Assembly: GCA_943704495.1 (NCBI GenBank) | Contig: CALSCR010004345.1 | Location: 1-25,618 of the forward strand | Reading direction: 5' to 3' | Source: Pigoraptor chileana | Taxonomy: Eukaryota; Opisthokonta; Filasterea | Length of the DNA: 25,618 bases | Shown here: in pieces, positions 1 to 8,111 of the stretch | Position numbering within the stretch: position 1 is the stretch's first letter | Layout of the letters: each line of letters opens with the position of its first letter | Program-made: the position numbers and the translations under genes | Notes under the pieces: model-generated | What the model was told of the DNA's origin: nothing | The model's database searches: none | Seen by the model: only the letters and a program-made list of their open reading frames with translations

Positions 1-244
1 AAATTGTATGATGTGTGGCTTCATCAAGTTCCAAACATTAGCAAAAAGTGGATCTAATTCGGATGTTTTCCGCTCGCAAGGGTTTCACCCTTGAGCCGTC
101 CAGTTATCTCAAATACCATAGTTGATGCAATGTTCATAAACTATTAAGCTATTGAATAGAAAAATTCCGTGGACACCGCGGCGCGCGGCGGACACGCGCT
201 AAAGATTAATACTTGTACAAGTATACAATTGTTAATGTTAGCAA

Positions 245-436
245 ATGTTCGCCGCGCGCCACGGTGTCAACGAAGTTTACTTTGCATTACTTTTATTCTA
301 TGGACATGTACGAGTATACAACATTTGCACATCTTACCATCCGCGAAGTAATAGTACGGCTAGGCGATAGAGAAATAATAGAGAGAGATCCGGCTCGAAG
401 GGGCAGACACCGTGATGCGCGGCGGACACGCGCTTA
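245..436. mobile_element. MITE-like inverted-repeat element, copy A
   Basis: About 190 bp with GC-rich ends that are inverted copies of each other: GCCGCGCGCCACGGTGTC on the left, and GACACCGTGATGCGCGGCGG on the right. Just inside the left end is the segment TTTACTTTGCATTACTTTT, shared with copies at 1676, 7515 (opposite orientation), 8706 and 17283. It has no coding capacity. The structure fits a non-autonomous inverted-repeat element; no transposase lies in the window. Confidence 0.65.
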
Positions 437-730
437 GCACATATGTCCTGGCTGTAAACTGCCATATATGTGCAAGCGTGTGTCCCCAATGTATGATCGC
501 GCTAAGTCTAAGGGTTATGATTAAAATAGAAAATTTCGTATATATTATGCCGGTCGCCCGGCAAGTAGGTGTACGATACATGGGCACACGCGCTTAGCGT
601 CTGTTCGCGGATTTTCACGATAATTTGTGTAAGATATGAAAAAAGAAACAGAACTAAAAAAATCCGCATGCTACCGCAAAGGCAATTTGGATTTTTCCGA
701 TTTTTGAAATTTTCCGACCAAATCGTAGCC

Positions 731-741
731 GAAAAAATGAA
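731..741 (+). promoter_or_regulatory. A-rich promoter motif for the gene at 785
   Basis: GAAAAAATGAA, 43 bases before the ATG at 785. The ATG inside the motif opens only a six-codon frame, so it cannot be a useful start. The same motif recurs at a similar distance before most genes of the window. Confidence 0.7.
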
Positions 742-784
742 TACCCAAAAATAACTTACCGTTGCTTAGTAACCTTACCCAAAC

Positions 785-1528
785 ATGGACTCACATTGCT
801 GTTCTCCAGCTCCGGGATGCGCGATGGAACGCGCTGCAATTGCAATACAGCAATGGTGGAGAAAACAACAACGTTTTCGCAAGAATGCTTTGCAAACTTA
901 CAACACAGTCCAGGATCAACGTATCGTCGGTCAGTCCAAAGAATGTCGTCAGAAGCAGATGGGATCGCGGAGGGTCAGATTTCTAATCCCGCCGCCATCA
1001 ACGAAGATCACGAAAACACTTTGTCAGTTCAATCGGTATGGTGGTAGCTCCCTCCAAGGTCAGTACTTTCAGCACCCAACTGGTACAAACTTATCGTATT
1101 CTGACAAGAATCGTCAATATGATACACTTTTACAGCCTCTGGAAGTGTTTGGCGATGCGTCAGCGACGATTGAAGCAATCACGAGTCTATCAAACACTGC
1201 AGCGCGTTATGTCACGCACCCCGGAGCTACAGAACGGACTGCAGGCGGGGGTCCGTCCCCGCACGACGGTGCATCTTATTGGCATCCCGAAAATGTTGAC
1301 GTACGTCAAGCTGGGCATAATTGGAAGTTCGAGCTGTCTACAATGCTTATCCGGGAGCTCCACCTCATGCAAGAGACCTATAACCGTAATCAGCAGTTGG
1401 ATCGCGAATTCAAGGAACGCATGCAGGATCGCGAATTCAAACGCGACAAACAGCGCTTTGATACATACGCCGCCATTGGTGTCACCTTCGTTATTTCGAT
1501 AACAATCCTTATTAGCCGGCGACTGTAA
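785..1528 (+). CDS. Tail-anchored IQ-motif protein, hypothetical
   Basis: 247 residues with no family recognised overall. Near the N-terminus (about residues 18-33) is an IQ-like calmodulin-binding pattern, AIQQWWRKQQRFR. The centre is polar and low in recognisable motifs. Residues about 205-225 are charged and helical with a duplicated QDREFK-type segment, matched by a direct DNA repeat near 1398 and 1427. The extreme C-terminus (about residues 226-244) is a single hydrophobic helix followed by RRL, the layout of a tail-anchored membrane protein with most of the chain in the cytosol. The ATG at 785 follows a promoter motif at 731. Calmodulin binding and membrane anchoring are inferences; no enzymatic role is visible. 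Confidence 0.75.
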   Translation: MDSHCCSPAPGCAMERAAIAIQQWWRKQQRFRKNALQTYNTVQDQRIVGQSKECRQKQMGSRRVRFLIPPPSTKITKTLCQFNRYGGSSLQGQYFQHPTGTNLSYSDKNRQYDTLLQPLEVFGDASATIEAITSLSNTAARYVTHPGATERTAGGGPSPHDGASYWHPENVDVRQAGHNWKFELSTMLIRELHLMQETYNRNQQLDREFKERMQDREFKRDKQRFDTYAAIGVTFVISITILISRRL

Positions 1529-2134
1529 TAAGCGCGTGTTTCGAGTGGATGATCGAGTATCATTGACGAAATAGTGATATGGCGCGTGTCTCAATACGCA
1601 TACTTGCCCCGCATCGAGGTCCCCACGGATTTTTCTATATCGTTTTAGCACATGTTCCTATGTGTAGAGTCAATATGCGCGTGTCCGCCGCGCGCCACGG
1701 TGTCCACGGATTTTACTTTGCATTACTTTTGTACTAAAGACAAATAAACAAATAAAGACGTAAACAGCATTTGTACATGTTAAAAGCGAGATATTAAGTT
1801 GTAGTATCAATAGAGAAATAACACAGATGGGCCGTGAACACCGTGGTGCGCGGCGTATAAGCGCTATGTATCACATGCACGTACAGCTAGTCGTCGCACA
1901 CAATAGTGTCCACGGATTTTTCCCTATTATTTGATATTGCTGTTTATAATATATGTATACTTGTACTAGATTGTTTTCTTTCACTAAGTGGGCGGCCATT
2001 TCTTCATTTTTTTGTTTTGTGCTGGTATTGAGTTGCAAATCCCATTGAAAGAAACTTCTGCTTTATTAGGAAATCCTATGTCGCAAAAATCTCATATCAC
2101 ATAGGAAATCCCGTGTCACATAGGAAATCCCGTG
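1529..2134. repeat. Intergenic repeats: MITE-like copies and 19-bp tandem repeat
   Basis: No gene seen. It holds a decayed inverted-repeat end at about 1531-1640, a complete element at 1676-1865, a half element starting about 1885 (GTGTCCACGGATTTTTCCCT), and the beginning of a 19-bp tandem repeat near 2096 that runs into the 3' end of the ankyrin gene. Confidence 0.6.
1676..1865. mobile_element. MITE-like inverted-repeat element, copy B
   Basis: About 190 bp. The left end reads GCGCGTGTCCGCCGCGCGCC, followed by ACGGTGTCCACGGATTTTAC and the shared TTTGCATTACTTTTGTACTA segment. The right end carries the inverted form, ending near GCGCGGCGTATAAGCGCTA. The interior is A/T-rich and non-coding. 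It is the best-preserved left end of the family in this part of the window. Confidence 0.7.
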
Positions 2135-2175
2135 TCACATAGGAAATCCCGTGTCACATAGGAAATCCCGTGTCG
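2096..2175. repeat. 19-bp tandem repeat, about four copies
   Basis: Unit ATAGGAAATCCCGTGTCAC repeated head to tail about four times, with a looser copy upstream. The period is not a multiple of three. The last copy abuts a palindromic unit (GCGCGGCGAAACGCGC, about 2174-2190), and both are read into the C-terminus of the ankyrin ORF. Confidence 0.8.
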
Positions 2176-2896
2176 CGCGGCGAAACGCGCTGTTGTCATA
2201 GAGCCATTGTATTGTTTTAATGTGTCCATTTCGTGCGGCGGCGATGATGCTGTTCCAGGGGTTTTCCCATAGTCCCCAATGAAAGAATTTACTGAGTACA
2301 TGAACATGGCCTAATTCTATGGCGAGTTGAAGTATTTCTTGATTTGGCAAATAACCTTTGTCAAGTGCTACGTTTATGGCTGTCATGCATCCAGATCTGA
2401 CGGCAGATTTCAAAGGAGAATCATCATTCGCCCGCGTATCATCATTCGCCTGCGTATCATCGATTTTTGAGCGAGCACGACAGATGCTATCTGCTAAAAC
2501 TTGATTACCTTCCATTACAACATCCACAGGTGAACAATTACGCTTTGACGCGAGATACATGTTCCGTTTGGCCTCTATATTGAAATTTATCGTTGGATGT
2601 CGCACAGTTAGCCAGTTTAGAATCGATTCATGTCCTCCGATGAGCACCCCGAAATTGTACAAGTCGAGAATGGAGACTCTGGCGCGTACATCAAACCAAT
2701 CAAGAACCTCGATTCTTCCATGGATTGCAGCGGCTAACATTGCTATTTCTCGAACTTGAGGCTGCGTTGAAACATCCAACGTGTGATCGTCCAACCATTC
2801 GACCACTTCGACATGTCCATTCTCTGCAGCTAACAAATACGCAAAATGCATTCCGTCCAGCTCACTGGGGGCAACGACAGTTCCTTTAAATGTCAT
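2135..2896 (-). CDS. Ankyrin-repeat protein
   Basis: 253 residues. Degenerate ankyrin repeats are visible as LLAAENGHVEVVEWL, MLAAAIHGRIEVLDWF, LAIELGHVHVLSKFFHWG and IIAAARNGHIKTIQWLYDN, which are typical giant-virus repeats that bind proteins and often feed host ubiquitin ligases. A short repeat (TQANDDTRANDD) breaks the array in the middle. The ATG at 2896 is preferred over an upstream GTG, and a promoter motif lies 64 bases before it. The last 17 or so residues (AFRRATRDFLCDTGFPM) are not ankyrin-like: they are the translation of a GC-rich palindromic unit and the 19-bp tandem repeat, so the original C-terminus has apparently been replaced or extended by repeat DNA. Partner unknown. Confidence 0.85.
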   Translation of the reverse strand: MTFKGTVVAPSELDGMHFAYLLAAENGHVEVVEWLDDHTLDVSTQPQVREIAMLAAAIHGRIEVLDWFDVRARVSILDLYNFGVLIGGHESILNWLTVRHPTINFNIEAKRNMYLASKRNCSPVDVVMEGNQVLADSICRARSKIDDTQANDDTRANDDSPLKSAVRSGCMTAINVALDKGYLPNQEILQLAIELGHVHVLSKFFHWGLWENPWNSIIAAARNGHIKTIQWLYDNSAFRRATRDFLCDTGFPM

Positions 2897-2960
2897 GCTT
2901 TTTTTTAATAACACCGGCTATTTAATCAATAAAATAAAAATAAAACTGCTGAATTTACTG

Positions 2961-2976
2961 ATTCAATTTTTCCCCC
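2961..2976 (-). promoter_or_regulatory. A-rich promoter motif for the ankyrin gene
   Basis: On the minus strand it reads GGGGGAAAAATTGAAT, 64 bases upstream of the ATG at 2896. It contains AAAATTGA, the early promoter core of mimivirus-type viruses. It sits in the gap just after the end of the upstream gene. Confidence 0.75.
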
Positions 2977-2996
2977 GTTGCAAATCCGACATCTGG

Positions 2997-5555
2997 CTAT
3001 TCAACAACTTCATGGCGGGCGGCACACATGGCGGCATACACAACGGTAGCTAGAGGGGCAAGACAGTCTGCAATGAGTGTCTCACGGGAGATTCCGGCAA
3101 CAGATTCGTGCCAGTTGTCGTTGCTGTATCCAAACTCGCGTTTGAATATGTCTCCACACGTTACGTCCTTGTTTGTCTGATGAACAATTTCGTCAGGCAC
3201 AGACACTGGTTCTGAAAACTGGATACTGACGGGATTGTGAAGCATCTTCAAGGCCACAACAGCACAATCCACCCACACATCCTTTGGATAGTTTGATAAA
3301 CTCTGGTCAGAATTCAGTTTTTCCAAATACTCAGCCCCAATGAAACTCCGCAAGTACTCTTCCTCGGTTTCTGGAGTATCCCATCCATAATACTCACATG
3401 CAAGTTTATGATCCTCGTATGTCATTTCTGGCAGACGATCACGAAGTGTACCCCTCGGCTTCAATACAAGTTGCTCATCACCAAGTTGCTCATCACCATC
3501 GCCACGCTGCCCATCGCCATCCTCGCGTTTTCTATCCTTAGGCTGCCCATATCCACGATACCCGTGGCGCGCGGCGGAACGCGCTGTGGTGTCTGCCATG
3601 ATCCCATTTTCAATGCTGACCAAGACAGATATGTCTGACCGGCCTGACCGCCCGACATCAACTCCATCAAGACGATTAAGCGCTCCTTGCAATGTTTCCT
3701 CAATCCCAACTGGCTGTTTGGGAACTCCTGACTTTGTATTGCGGATGGGAACCACCTTGAACATTGGAACACCTGCCTTGCGAAACGCCAGATCAACTGC
3801 CGCCAATTTGATCGGACTCTCTGAACAAACACCCACCGTAATGCACTTTGTCGGACTTGGCTGAACCGACCGTCCAACAGATCTCAATATGGTCGTTCCG
3901 AGATCATTCGCAATAGACAACACCACAAACGGTTCAAGTCCCAACAGCCTCTGTGCTACCTCCGGTACACTATCTGTGACATAGAATCGATCAAATCCCT
4001 CACGATCTCCCCCCGCTGTGAACCTCTTATGAGCATCATTTGGAAAAACCGCATGTGTCACAAACGCAGAGATCCGCGTGGAAGGTCCGTACGTCCCTTT
4101 GAGAGCAACACGACATTCATGCAAGGTGGTTCCACTTTGTGCAATATCATCAACGATGACAAATGTGTGATTTTGCAGATTAACATCGGACCAATTGTAA
4201 CGGTCAACAATCTTGATATGTCGCTCATCACCGACCCTCATCTTACTACACACTATCTGTGGTGCATCTGCAAATGCATACCTGAACCGTTTGTATGCTC
4301 CGTCATCTGGAAACACGAATACAGGCTTGACTCCGTCTGATTTCAGTCGTTCAATCAAGATAGGCGCTGCTTTCATCATTCGGATTTGCACATTGTCTGT
4401 AAAGTAAAACCGCTCACACAGTGCATGAATGTCGTAGACGAGGAGACGAGGAATACCCGATCGTGTCGATGGAATGGATGATGTCATAATCCTCGCCATT
4501 GTCTCTGCCGTTGCTAATACACCCTCCTGTTCAACCCTCTCAAACGTTCCAGGAGGAAAGTACGGGAATACAATAGTCAACGAATTGATACACTGTCTGG
4601 GCAGGACCATAGTAACAGACAACTGTTCAAAGATATGAGCCTTGTCCTGGAGCGAACCAATAAAGACAACATCCTTGCCTTCCAGGCGATCGATTGTCTC
4701 AAATCGAATATTGGGCCATCCATCTGGAAATGTGTCCCACCGCATGCCGCCACGACGCATCGTAGATGAATATGTCGAACACATTGTATCAGCGATGGAT
4801 TGTGCAGATGGATGACTGAACACAACGATGCGATTGTCCTTTTCGAAGTCGCAAGAATCGAAACGCTCGTATGGTTGTCCTATCGACACGGGCGGTGTGA
4901 TCGTGGATGGCGTGGACACTGGCGGGGTCGCTGGCGGGGTGGTCGCGGTTGGCGCAGTTGGCGCAGTTGATGCAGTTGGCGCAGTTGGTGCAGTTGGCGC
5001 AACAGTCGTTGGCACATTGATGGTCACGTCATCACCATTGTATGTGAACACACAGCGGACGGCAAGTTTGTTGCGTCGTTCGTCTGAGATCAGACCAGCG
5101 ATTTCAACGAGACAGGCCGAGCCAATGACGACTCCGCCGATTTCTTCAACCAGCTGGCATGCTGCCAACAGGGTTCCGCCCGTGACCAAGACATCATCCA
5201 CCAACAATACCCTTGCTCCGGACTTGATCGCTCCCGTTTGTACTTCGAGGACATTGCTTCCGTATTCAAGGTTGTAACTGCGCGAAACTGTCTCGCCAGG
5301 TAGCTTGCCGGGCTTTCGAATCATCACAAACCCACAACCGAGACGTCCTGCCAAAGCAGTTCCAAAGATGAACCCACGAGCATCCAAGCCGGCAATCACG
5401 TCCGGGGCAAGATCTGCCACCATTCCCGCCATCAAATCAAATGCATGTTCCCTCTGCTCATTGTCCGCCAACAATGGCCCCACATCACGAAACTTCACAC
5501 CCACCTTCGGATAATCCGGAATCACCCGAATACACGCTTCTACCTTTGCAGACAT
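2997..5555 (-). CDS. APRT - class II PRPP synthase - DUF84 NTPase fusion
   Basis: 852 residues, three enzymes in one chain. Residues 1-180 are adenine phosphoribosyltransferase (adenine + PRPP to AMP), with the PRPP loop VLLVDDVLVTGGTL at 117-130. A Pro/Thr/Ala repeat linker covers about 184-225. Residues about 240-560 are ribose-phosphate pyrophosphokinase of the plant class II type: FPDGWPNIRF, HIFEQLSV, FPYFPPGTFERVEQEG, DIHALCERFYF, FPDDGAYKRF and the PRPP loop FVIVDDIAQSGTTL. Residues about 575-852 resemble the DUF84/YjjX NTPase that destroys ITP/XTP: VGVCSESPIKLAAV, SGVPKQPVGIEETLQGALNRL, VSIENGIM and, later, WVDCAVVAL. Inside this last domain lies a poorly conserved insert of about 100 residues that includes a palindromic unit translated as TTARSAARHG (about 653-665). 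The ATG at 5555 lies 74 bases after a promoter motif. PRPP made by the middle domain could feed the first. Fusion seen; activity and channelling inferred. Confidence 0.9.
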   Translation of the reverse strand: MSAKVEACIRVIPDYPKVGVKFRDVGPLLADNEQREHAFDLMAGMVADLAPDVIAGLDARGFIFGTALAGRLGCGFVMIRKPGKLPGETVSRSYNLEYGSNVLEVQTGAIKSGARVLLVDDVLVTGGTLLAACQLVEEIGGVVIGSACLVEIAGLISDERRNKLAVRCVFTYNGDDVTINVPTTVAPTAPTAPTASTAPTAPTATTPPATPPVSTPSTITPPVSIGQPYERFDSCDFEKDNRIVVFSHPSAQSIADTMCSTYSSTMRRGGMRWDTFPDGWPNIRFETIDRLEGKDVVFIGSLQDKAHIFEQLSVTMVLPRQCINSLTIVFPYFPPGTFERVEQEGVLATAETMARIMTSSIPSTRSGIPRLLVYDIHALCERFYFTDNVQIRMMKAAPILIERLKSDGVKPVFVFPDDGAYKRFRYAFADAPQIVCSKMRVGDERHIKIVDRYNWSDVNLQNHTFVIVDDIAQSGTTLHECRVALKGTYGPSTRISAFVTHAVFPNDAHKRFTAGGDREGFDRFYVTDSVPEVAQRLLGLEPFVVLSIANDLGTTILRSVGRSVQPSPTKCITVGVCSESPIKLAAVDLAFRKAGVPMFKVVPIRNTKSGVPKQPVGIEETLQGALNRLDGVDVGRSGRSDISVLVSIENGIMADTTARSAARHGYRGYGQPKDRKREDGDGQRGDGDEQLGDEQLVLKPRGTLRDRLPEMTYEDHKLACEYYGWDTPETEEEYLRSFIGAEYLEKLNSDQSLSNYPKDVWVDCAVVALKMLHNPVSIQFSEPVSVPDEIVHQTNKDVTCGDIFKREFGYSNDNWHESVAGISRETLIADCLAPLATVVYAAMCAARHEVVE
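3557..3592. repeat. Palindromic unit inside the fusion-enzyme ORF
   Basis: A single copy of the GC-rich unit (GTGGCGCGCGGCGGAACGCG on plus) lies within the DUF84 part of the 852-residue ORF and keeps the frame open. It falls between conserved blocks of that domain, in a charged insert with GDGQRGDGDEQLGDEQ-type repeats, where extra residues are tolerated. Confidence 0.85.
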
Positions 5556-5629
5556 TGTTCTGATGAGCTAACTACTTTCAGTTGACTACTTTCAGTACCC
5601 AGTTTATTAAATGGGTGTTTTGTTGCAAT

Positions 5630-5644
5630 GTTCAATTTTTTCCC
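5630..5644 (-). promoter_or_regulatory. A-rich promoter motif for the fusion enzyme
   Basis: On minus it reads GGGAAAAAATTGAAC, 74 bases before the ATG at 5555. Between motif and start is a short direct repeat of CTACTTTCAGT (about 5570-5596), whose role is unknown. Confidence 0.75.
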
Positions 5645-5658
5645 ACAGCACGTCAGCC

Positions 5659-6231
5659 CTAAAACCGAGTGGGTATTGAACCTCCATGAACTTGTTTTAT
5701 TTGTTGAAAATGCTCGTCCATAAAAATGTACAATCCCTCTATTTCATTGCAAATTAACAATACTTCTGACTGTGATTTACTGGCATGAATTTTGTGTAGA
5801 ATATCACCACCTACTGTGTTCAGAACATCCACCAACTGCGTTATGACAAGACTCTTTGCACGTCGACGTTCACGATTGTGAAGTTTTGAAGCCCATTTAG
5901 AGTCTTCTATTTTTCCAAGAAGATATTGTACTCGCAAGTCCAAATCAGCATCTGTGTCCTGTTTTGTGTACCATTTGCTCCTTGCTTCATACTTCATAAA
6001 ATTCATGTACTCACACAAACCAAACACAATTGTTAACACGTTTCTTTGCACATCCGTAGATCTATTTCGAAAAATGGCTGCGATATGTTGTTTAAGGGTG
6101 GTAGCATCTGGAATGGCGTCATTGCATGCGGGTTCTTCACGGGGTCCTTCACGGGGCTCAGGAATCACGCGTCCATCCACAGTTGTTCTCTGGGTCATTA
6201 GCCACTCATAATAATGCGGATTATGTGCCAT
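5659..6231 (-). CDS. Distal ORF of a RING/IBR-type gene (HNPHYYEW part)
   Basis: 190 residues from the first ATG at 6231. It opens with HNPHYYEW, a signature that in giant-virus RING/IBR proteins directly follows the last zinc site. The remainder is helical and charged, with no zinc ligands: VQYLLGKIEDSKWASKLHNRERRRAKSLVITQLVDVLN and neighbours, typical of the C-terminal region of this viral family. It abuts the ORF ending at 6244 in the same frame, and there is no promoter motif of its own. So it is either a separately translated tail, a read-through product of one gene, or the sign of a decayed or misread gene. It is listed separately because the sequence shows two ORFs. Confidence 0.6.
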   Translation of the reverse strand: MAHNPHYYEWLMTQRTTVDGRVIPEPREGPREEPACNDAIPDATTLKQHIAAIFRNRSTDVQRNVLTIVFGLCEYMNFMKYEARSKWYTKQDTDADLDLRVQYLLGKIEDSKWASKLHNRERRRAKSLVITQLVDVLNTVGGDILHKIHASKSQSEVLLICNEIEGLYIFMDEHFQQIKQVHGGSIPTRF

Positions 6232-6243
6232 ACCCACTTGCAC

Positions 6244-7059
6244 TTACCCTGTTTCCCATGAGAAGAGTGTTTGACATTGTGTACAAAACATTTGATCACA
6301 TCCACTTGATCTGAATATTGGAATATGACACTTTGGACATGACTTGGTGTTGTTTTGAATCTCCTTTACTGTTTTAATATCATCTTCCATACATACATGT
6401 TTTTCATGTTTAACGCCGTGGCATTGATGACACGCGGCATTGTTGCATATGCCACAGTGGTAATCTTGGTTGAGGTAACCGCGGCAATTTCCAACAGGAC
6501 ATCTTCCAACAGACCGTAACAGTTGCGCTTGTTGTTTCTGTCTAGTTATTCCACGATCTCTGCCAAGTTCATGATTTCGTTCTTCTTCAAGAATACGGAT
6601 TTGATTGAGCAGATCGGGAAGTTCTGTCTGGGCAGCATGTAGACGACTCTGTTGAATCTCTGTTATTGCCCTTTTTCCCTTGATTATTTTGTTGAGTGAG
6701 ATTCTTCGCCGAATCAGTTTCTTGATCTGGGATTGAATTTGTTTGATTCGTTTTACCTTTTCAGCTGCTTGTTGTGCGTGAGGGAGTTTGATCTTTTCTC
6801 GTTCGAGCAGACTGGTCATCTCATGCAGCTTCCATTCATTTTTTAACCACTTTGAATCAAACTGCTTTACAAAAAAATCCCGCGACCATGTCAATCGACA
6901 GTTCATACATGAAGGCTGTTCAAACCGCGACATGAGATATGTCTGTTGACAAGTTACACATCCAACATAATCACAGTTTCCACATTGAACAACATCCGTC
7001 GTGTTGTCACAACATACCAAACACAATTGGGACAGATGTGGCTTCAATTGATTCGACAT
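6244..7059 (-). CDS. RING/IBR zinc-finger, E3 ubiquitin ligase-like protein
   Basis: 271 residues. A RING-like site (CLVCCDN, CGNCDYVGCVTC, CMNC) occupies about residues 12-60. A basic helical or coiled region of about 110 residues follows (KRIKQIQSQIKKLIRRR). Then comes an IBR-like module (CPVGNCRGYL, YHCGICNNAACHQCHG) and a last zinc site, CPKCHIPIFRSSGCDQMFC. By analogy with RBR ligases the Cys in SGCDQM is the candidate thioester residue. The family is widespread in amoebal giant viruses and presumably diverts host ubiquitin. The ATG at 7059 is chosen over the one at 7104, because the latter lies inside a promoter-like motif. The conserved domain normally continues into HNPHYYEW, which here is in the next ORF. 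Confidence 0.75.
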   Translation of the reverse strand: MSNQLKPHLSQLCLVCCDNTTDVVQCGNCDYVGCVTCQQTYLMSRFEQPSCMNCRLTWSRDFFVKQFDSKWLKNEWKLHEMTSLLEREKIKLPHAQQAAEKVKRIKQIQSQIKKLIRRRISLNKIIKGKRAITEIQQSRLHAAQTELPDLLNQIRILEEERNHELGRDRGITRQKQQAQLLRSVGRCPVGNCRGYLNQDYHCGICNNAACHQCHGVKHEKHVCMEDDIKTVKEIQNNTKSCPKCHIPIFRSSGCDQMFCTQCQTLFSWETG

Positions 7060-7097
7060 TTTCAAATACTCGGGTATCCAGCGTATAGTAATTTCGA

Positions 7098-7110
7098 TCT
7101 TCATTTTTTA
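7098..7110 (-). promoter_or_regulatory. A-rich promoter motif for the RING/IBR gene
   Basis: On minus it reads TTAAAAAATGAAG, about 40 bases before the ATG at 7059. The ATG at 7104 is part of this motif. It directly adjoins the palindrome array, so the promoter sits at the array's edge. Confidence 0.6.
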
Positions 7111-7338
7111 AGCGCGTACCGCCGCGCACCACGGGGCGAGATTAAGAGCGCGTACCGCCGCGCACCACGGGGCGAGATTAAGAGCGCGTACCGCCGCGCA
7201 CCACGGGCAATTGAGAGCGCGTACCGCCGCGCACCACGGGGCAATTGAGAGCCCCTACCGCCGCGCACCACGGGGCAAGATTGAGAGCGCGTACCGCCGC
7301 GCACCACTGGACGAGATTGAGAGCGCGTACCACGGGGC
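7109..7338. repeat. Tandem array of palindromic units, about seven copies
   Basis: Six near-complete copies plus one partial copy of a 34-36 bp unit that begins GAGCGCGTACCGCCGCGCAC and ends CACGGGGCGAGATTAA or a close variant. The copies differ slightly in the GAGATTAA/CAATTG part. The unit is a tandem form of the palindrome found singly elsewhere. Both strands are open as Arg/Ala/Gly-rich frames only because of the repeat. The array lies just upstream of the RING/IBR gene. Confidence 0.85.
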
Positions 7339-8111
7339 TTGCATAGCTATTTCTGATATTACGAGTTTCACTGAGAATATGCACACGAAATGCATAAGTC
7401 AGAGTTCAATATGACCCGGCTGCACAACAGCGTAAGCGCAAGCGCGCTAGCGGGTTTTATTGGAAATTTCACGTTTTTAATATTCTGACCAGTAACAGTT
7501 TGCGCAGTCTGTTATTAGCGCGTGTCCGCGGCGCACCCACGGTGTCCACATAATTTTCTATTATTTCTCCATCAGCACTATTACTTCATATTGCTTTTTG
7601 TAAGATGTGCATATGCTGTATACTCGTACTAATATTTTTATATAGTACGAATGTAATACAAAGTAAACTCCGTGGACACCGTGGCGCGCTGCGGACACGC
7701 GCTTAGTGCACTGTTGTTGGCGCGCAGCTGGCGGATTGAAATCCCTGTTTTTGCTGTTTACGCCGTCGACTTGACAATCTCAATTGTCTCGATACATTAG
7801 AATATTTGAATTTGCAATTTCTTGTTTTTTTGGCAAACATTAGAATTGAACCTGTGCTGACTTTGATGTGTATGCCAAGGTATACCACCTTGACCGATAC
7901 AAGAGACCGAGAGGAATAAAGAATATGTTGAGCTTATGTATCAGTAGTGAATAGAAGATGGAAAAAATAAATTCTTGAAAAATAACACTGTCATATTGGC
8001 GGACACGCGCTAAACTCTGTGGTGTTGTTCGTCGTTGACACAACGGATGACGAGCTTGCTAACACTATTGAAATGCTGCGGCTACTTCGCGTACTTGACA
8101 ATTGTCACTTG
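7339..8111. other. Gene-free stretch with one MITE-like element
   Basis: No gene supported. It holds GCGTAAGCGCAAGCGCGCTAGC at about 7430-7452, related to the degenerate repeats near 14041. A MITE-like copy lies at 7515-7705 and a stray repeat end (GGCGGACACGCGCTAAAC) at about 7998-8015. A TTGTCAC tandem repeat at about 8101-8122 runs into the end of the next gene. The longest open frames here are under 70 codons and look like chance. Confidence 0.5.
7515..7705. mobile_element. MITE-like inverted-repeat element, copy C
   Basis: About 191 bp running from TTAGCGCGTGTCCGCGGCGC to GCTGCGGACACGCGCTTA. The shared TTTACTTTGTATTAC segment lies near the right end, so this copy is inserted in the opposite orientation to copies A and B. 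The flanks show no clear target duplication beyond a possible TTA/TA. Confidence 0.7.

Larger units (their letters stand above)
1..784. repeat. Gene-poor repeat region
   Basis: No convincing gene lies here; the short open frames are made of repeat sequence. A small hairpin (CAAGGGT, loop TTC, ACCCTTG) sits at 77-93 and could be a transcript end. An isolated right end of the GC-rich inverted-repeat family lies at 165-205. A fuller copy follows at 245-436. Further partial ends (CGCGCTTA or CGCGCTAAG) occur near 430, 505 and 590, so several element copies appear to have accumulated and decayed. The promoter of the next gene lies at 731-741. Confidence 0.6.

Noticed and set aside
4828-5277. 149-codon plus-strand frame rich in GAVGAV
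   Set aside because: Antisense shadow of the Ala/Pro/Thr linker and APRT domain of the fusion enzyme.
7101-7384. Arg/Gly/Ala-rich open frames over the palindrome array, on both strands
   Set aside because: They consist only of the tandem repeat, which is open in most frames because of its composition.
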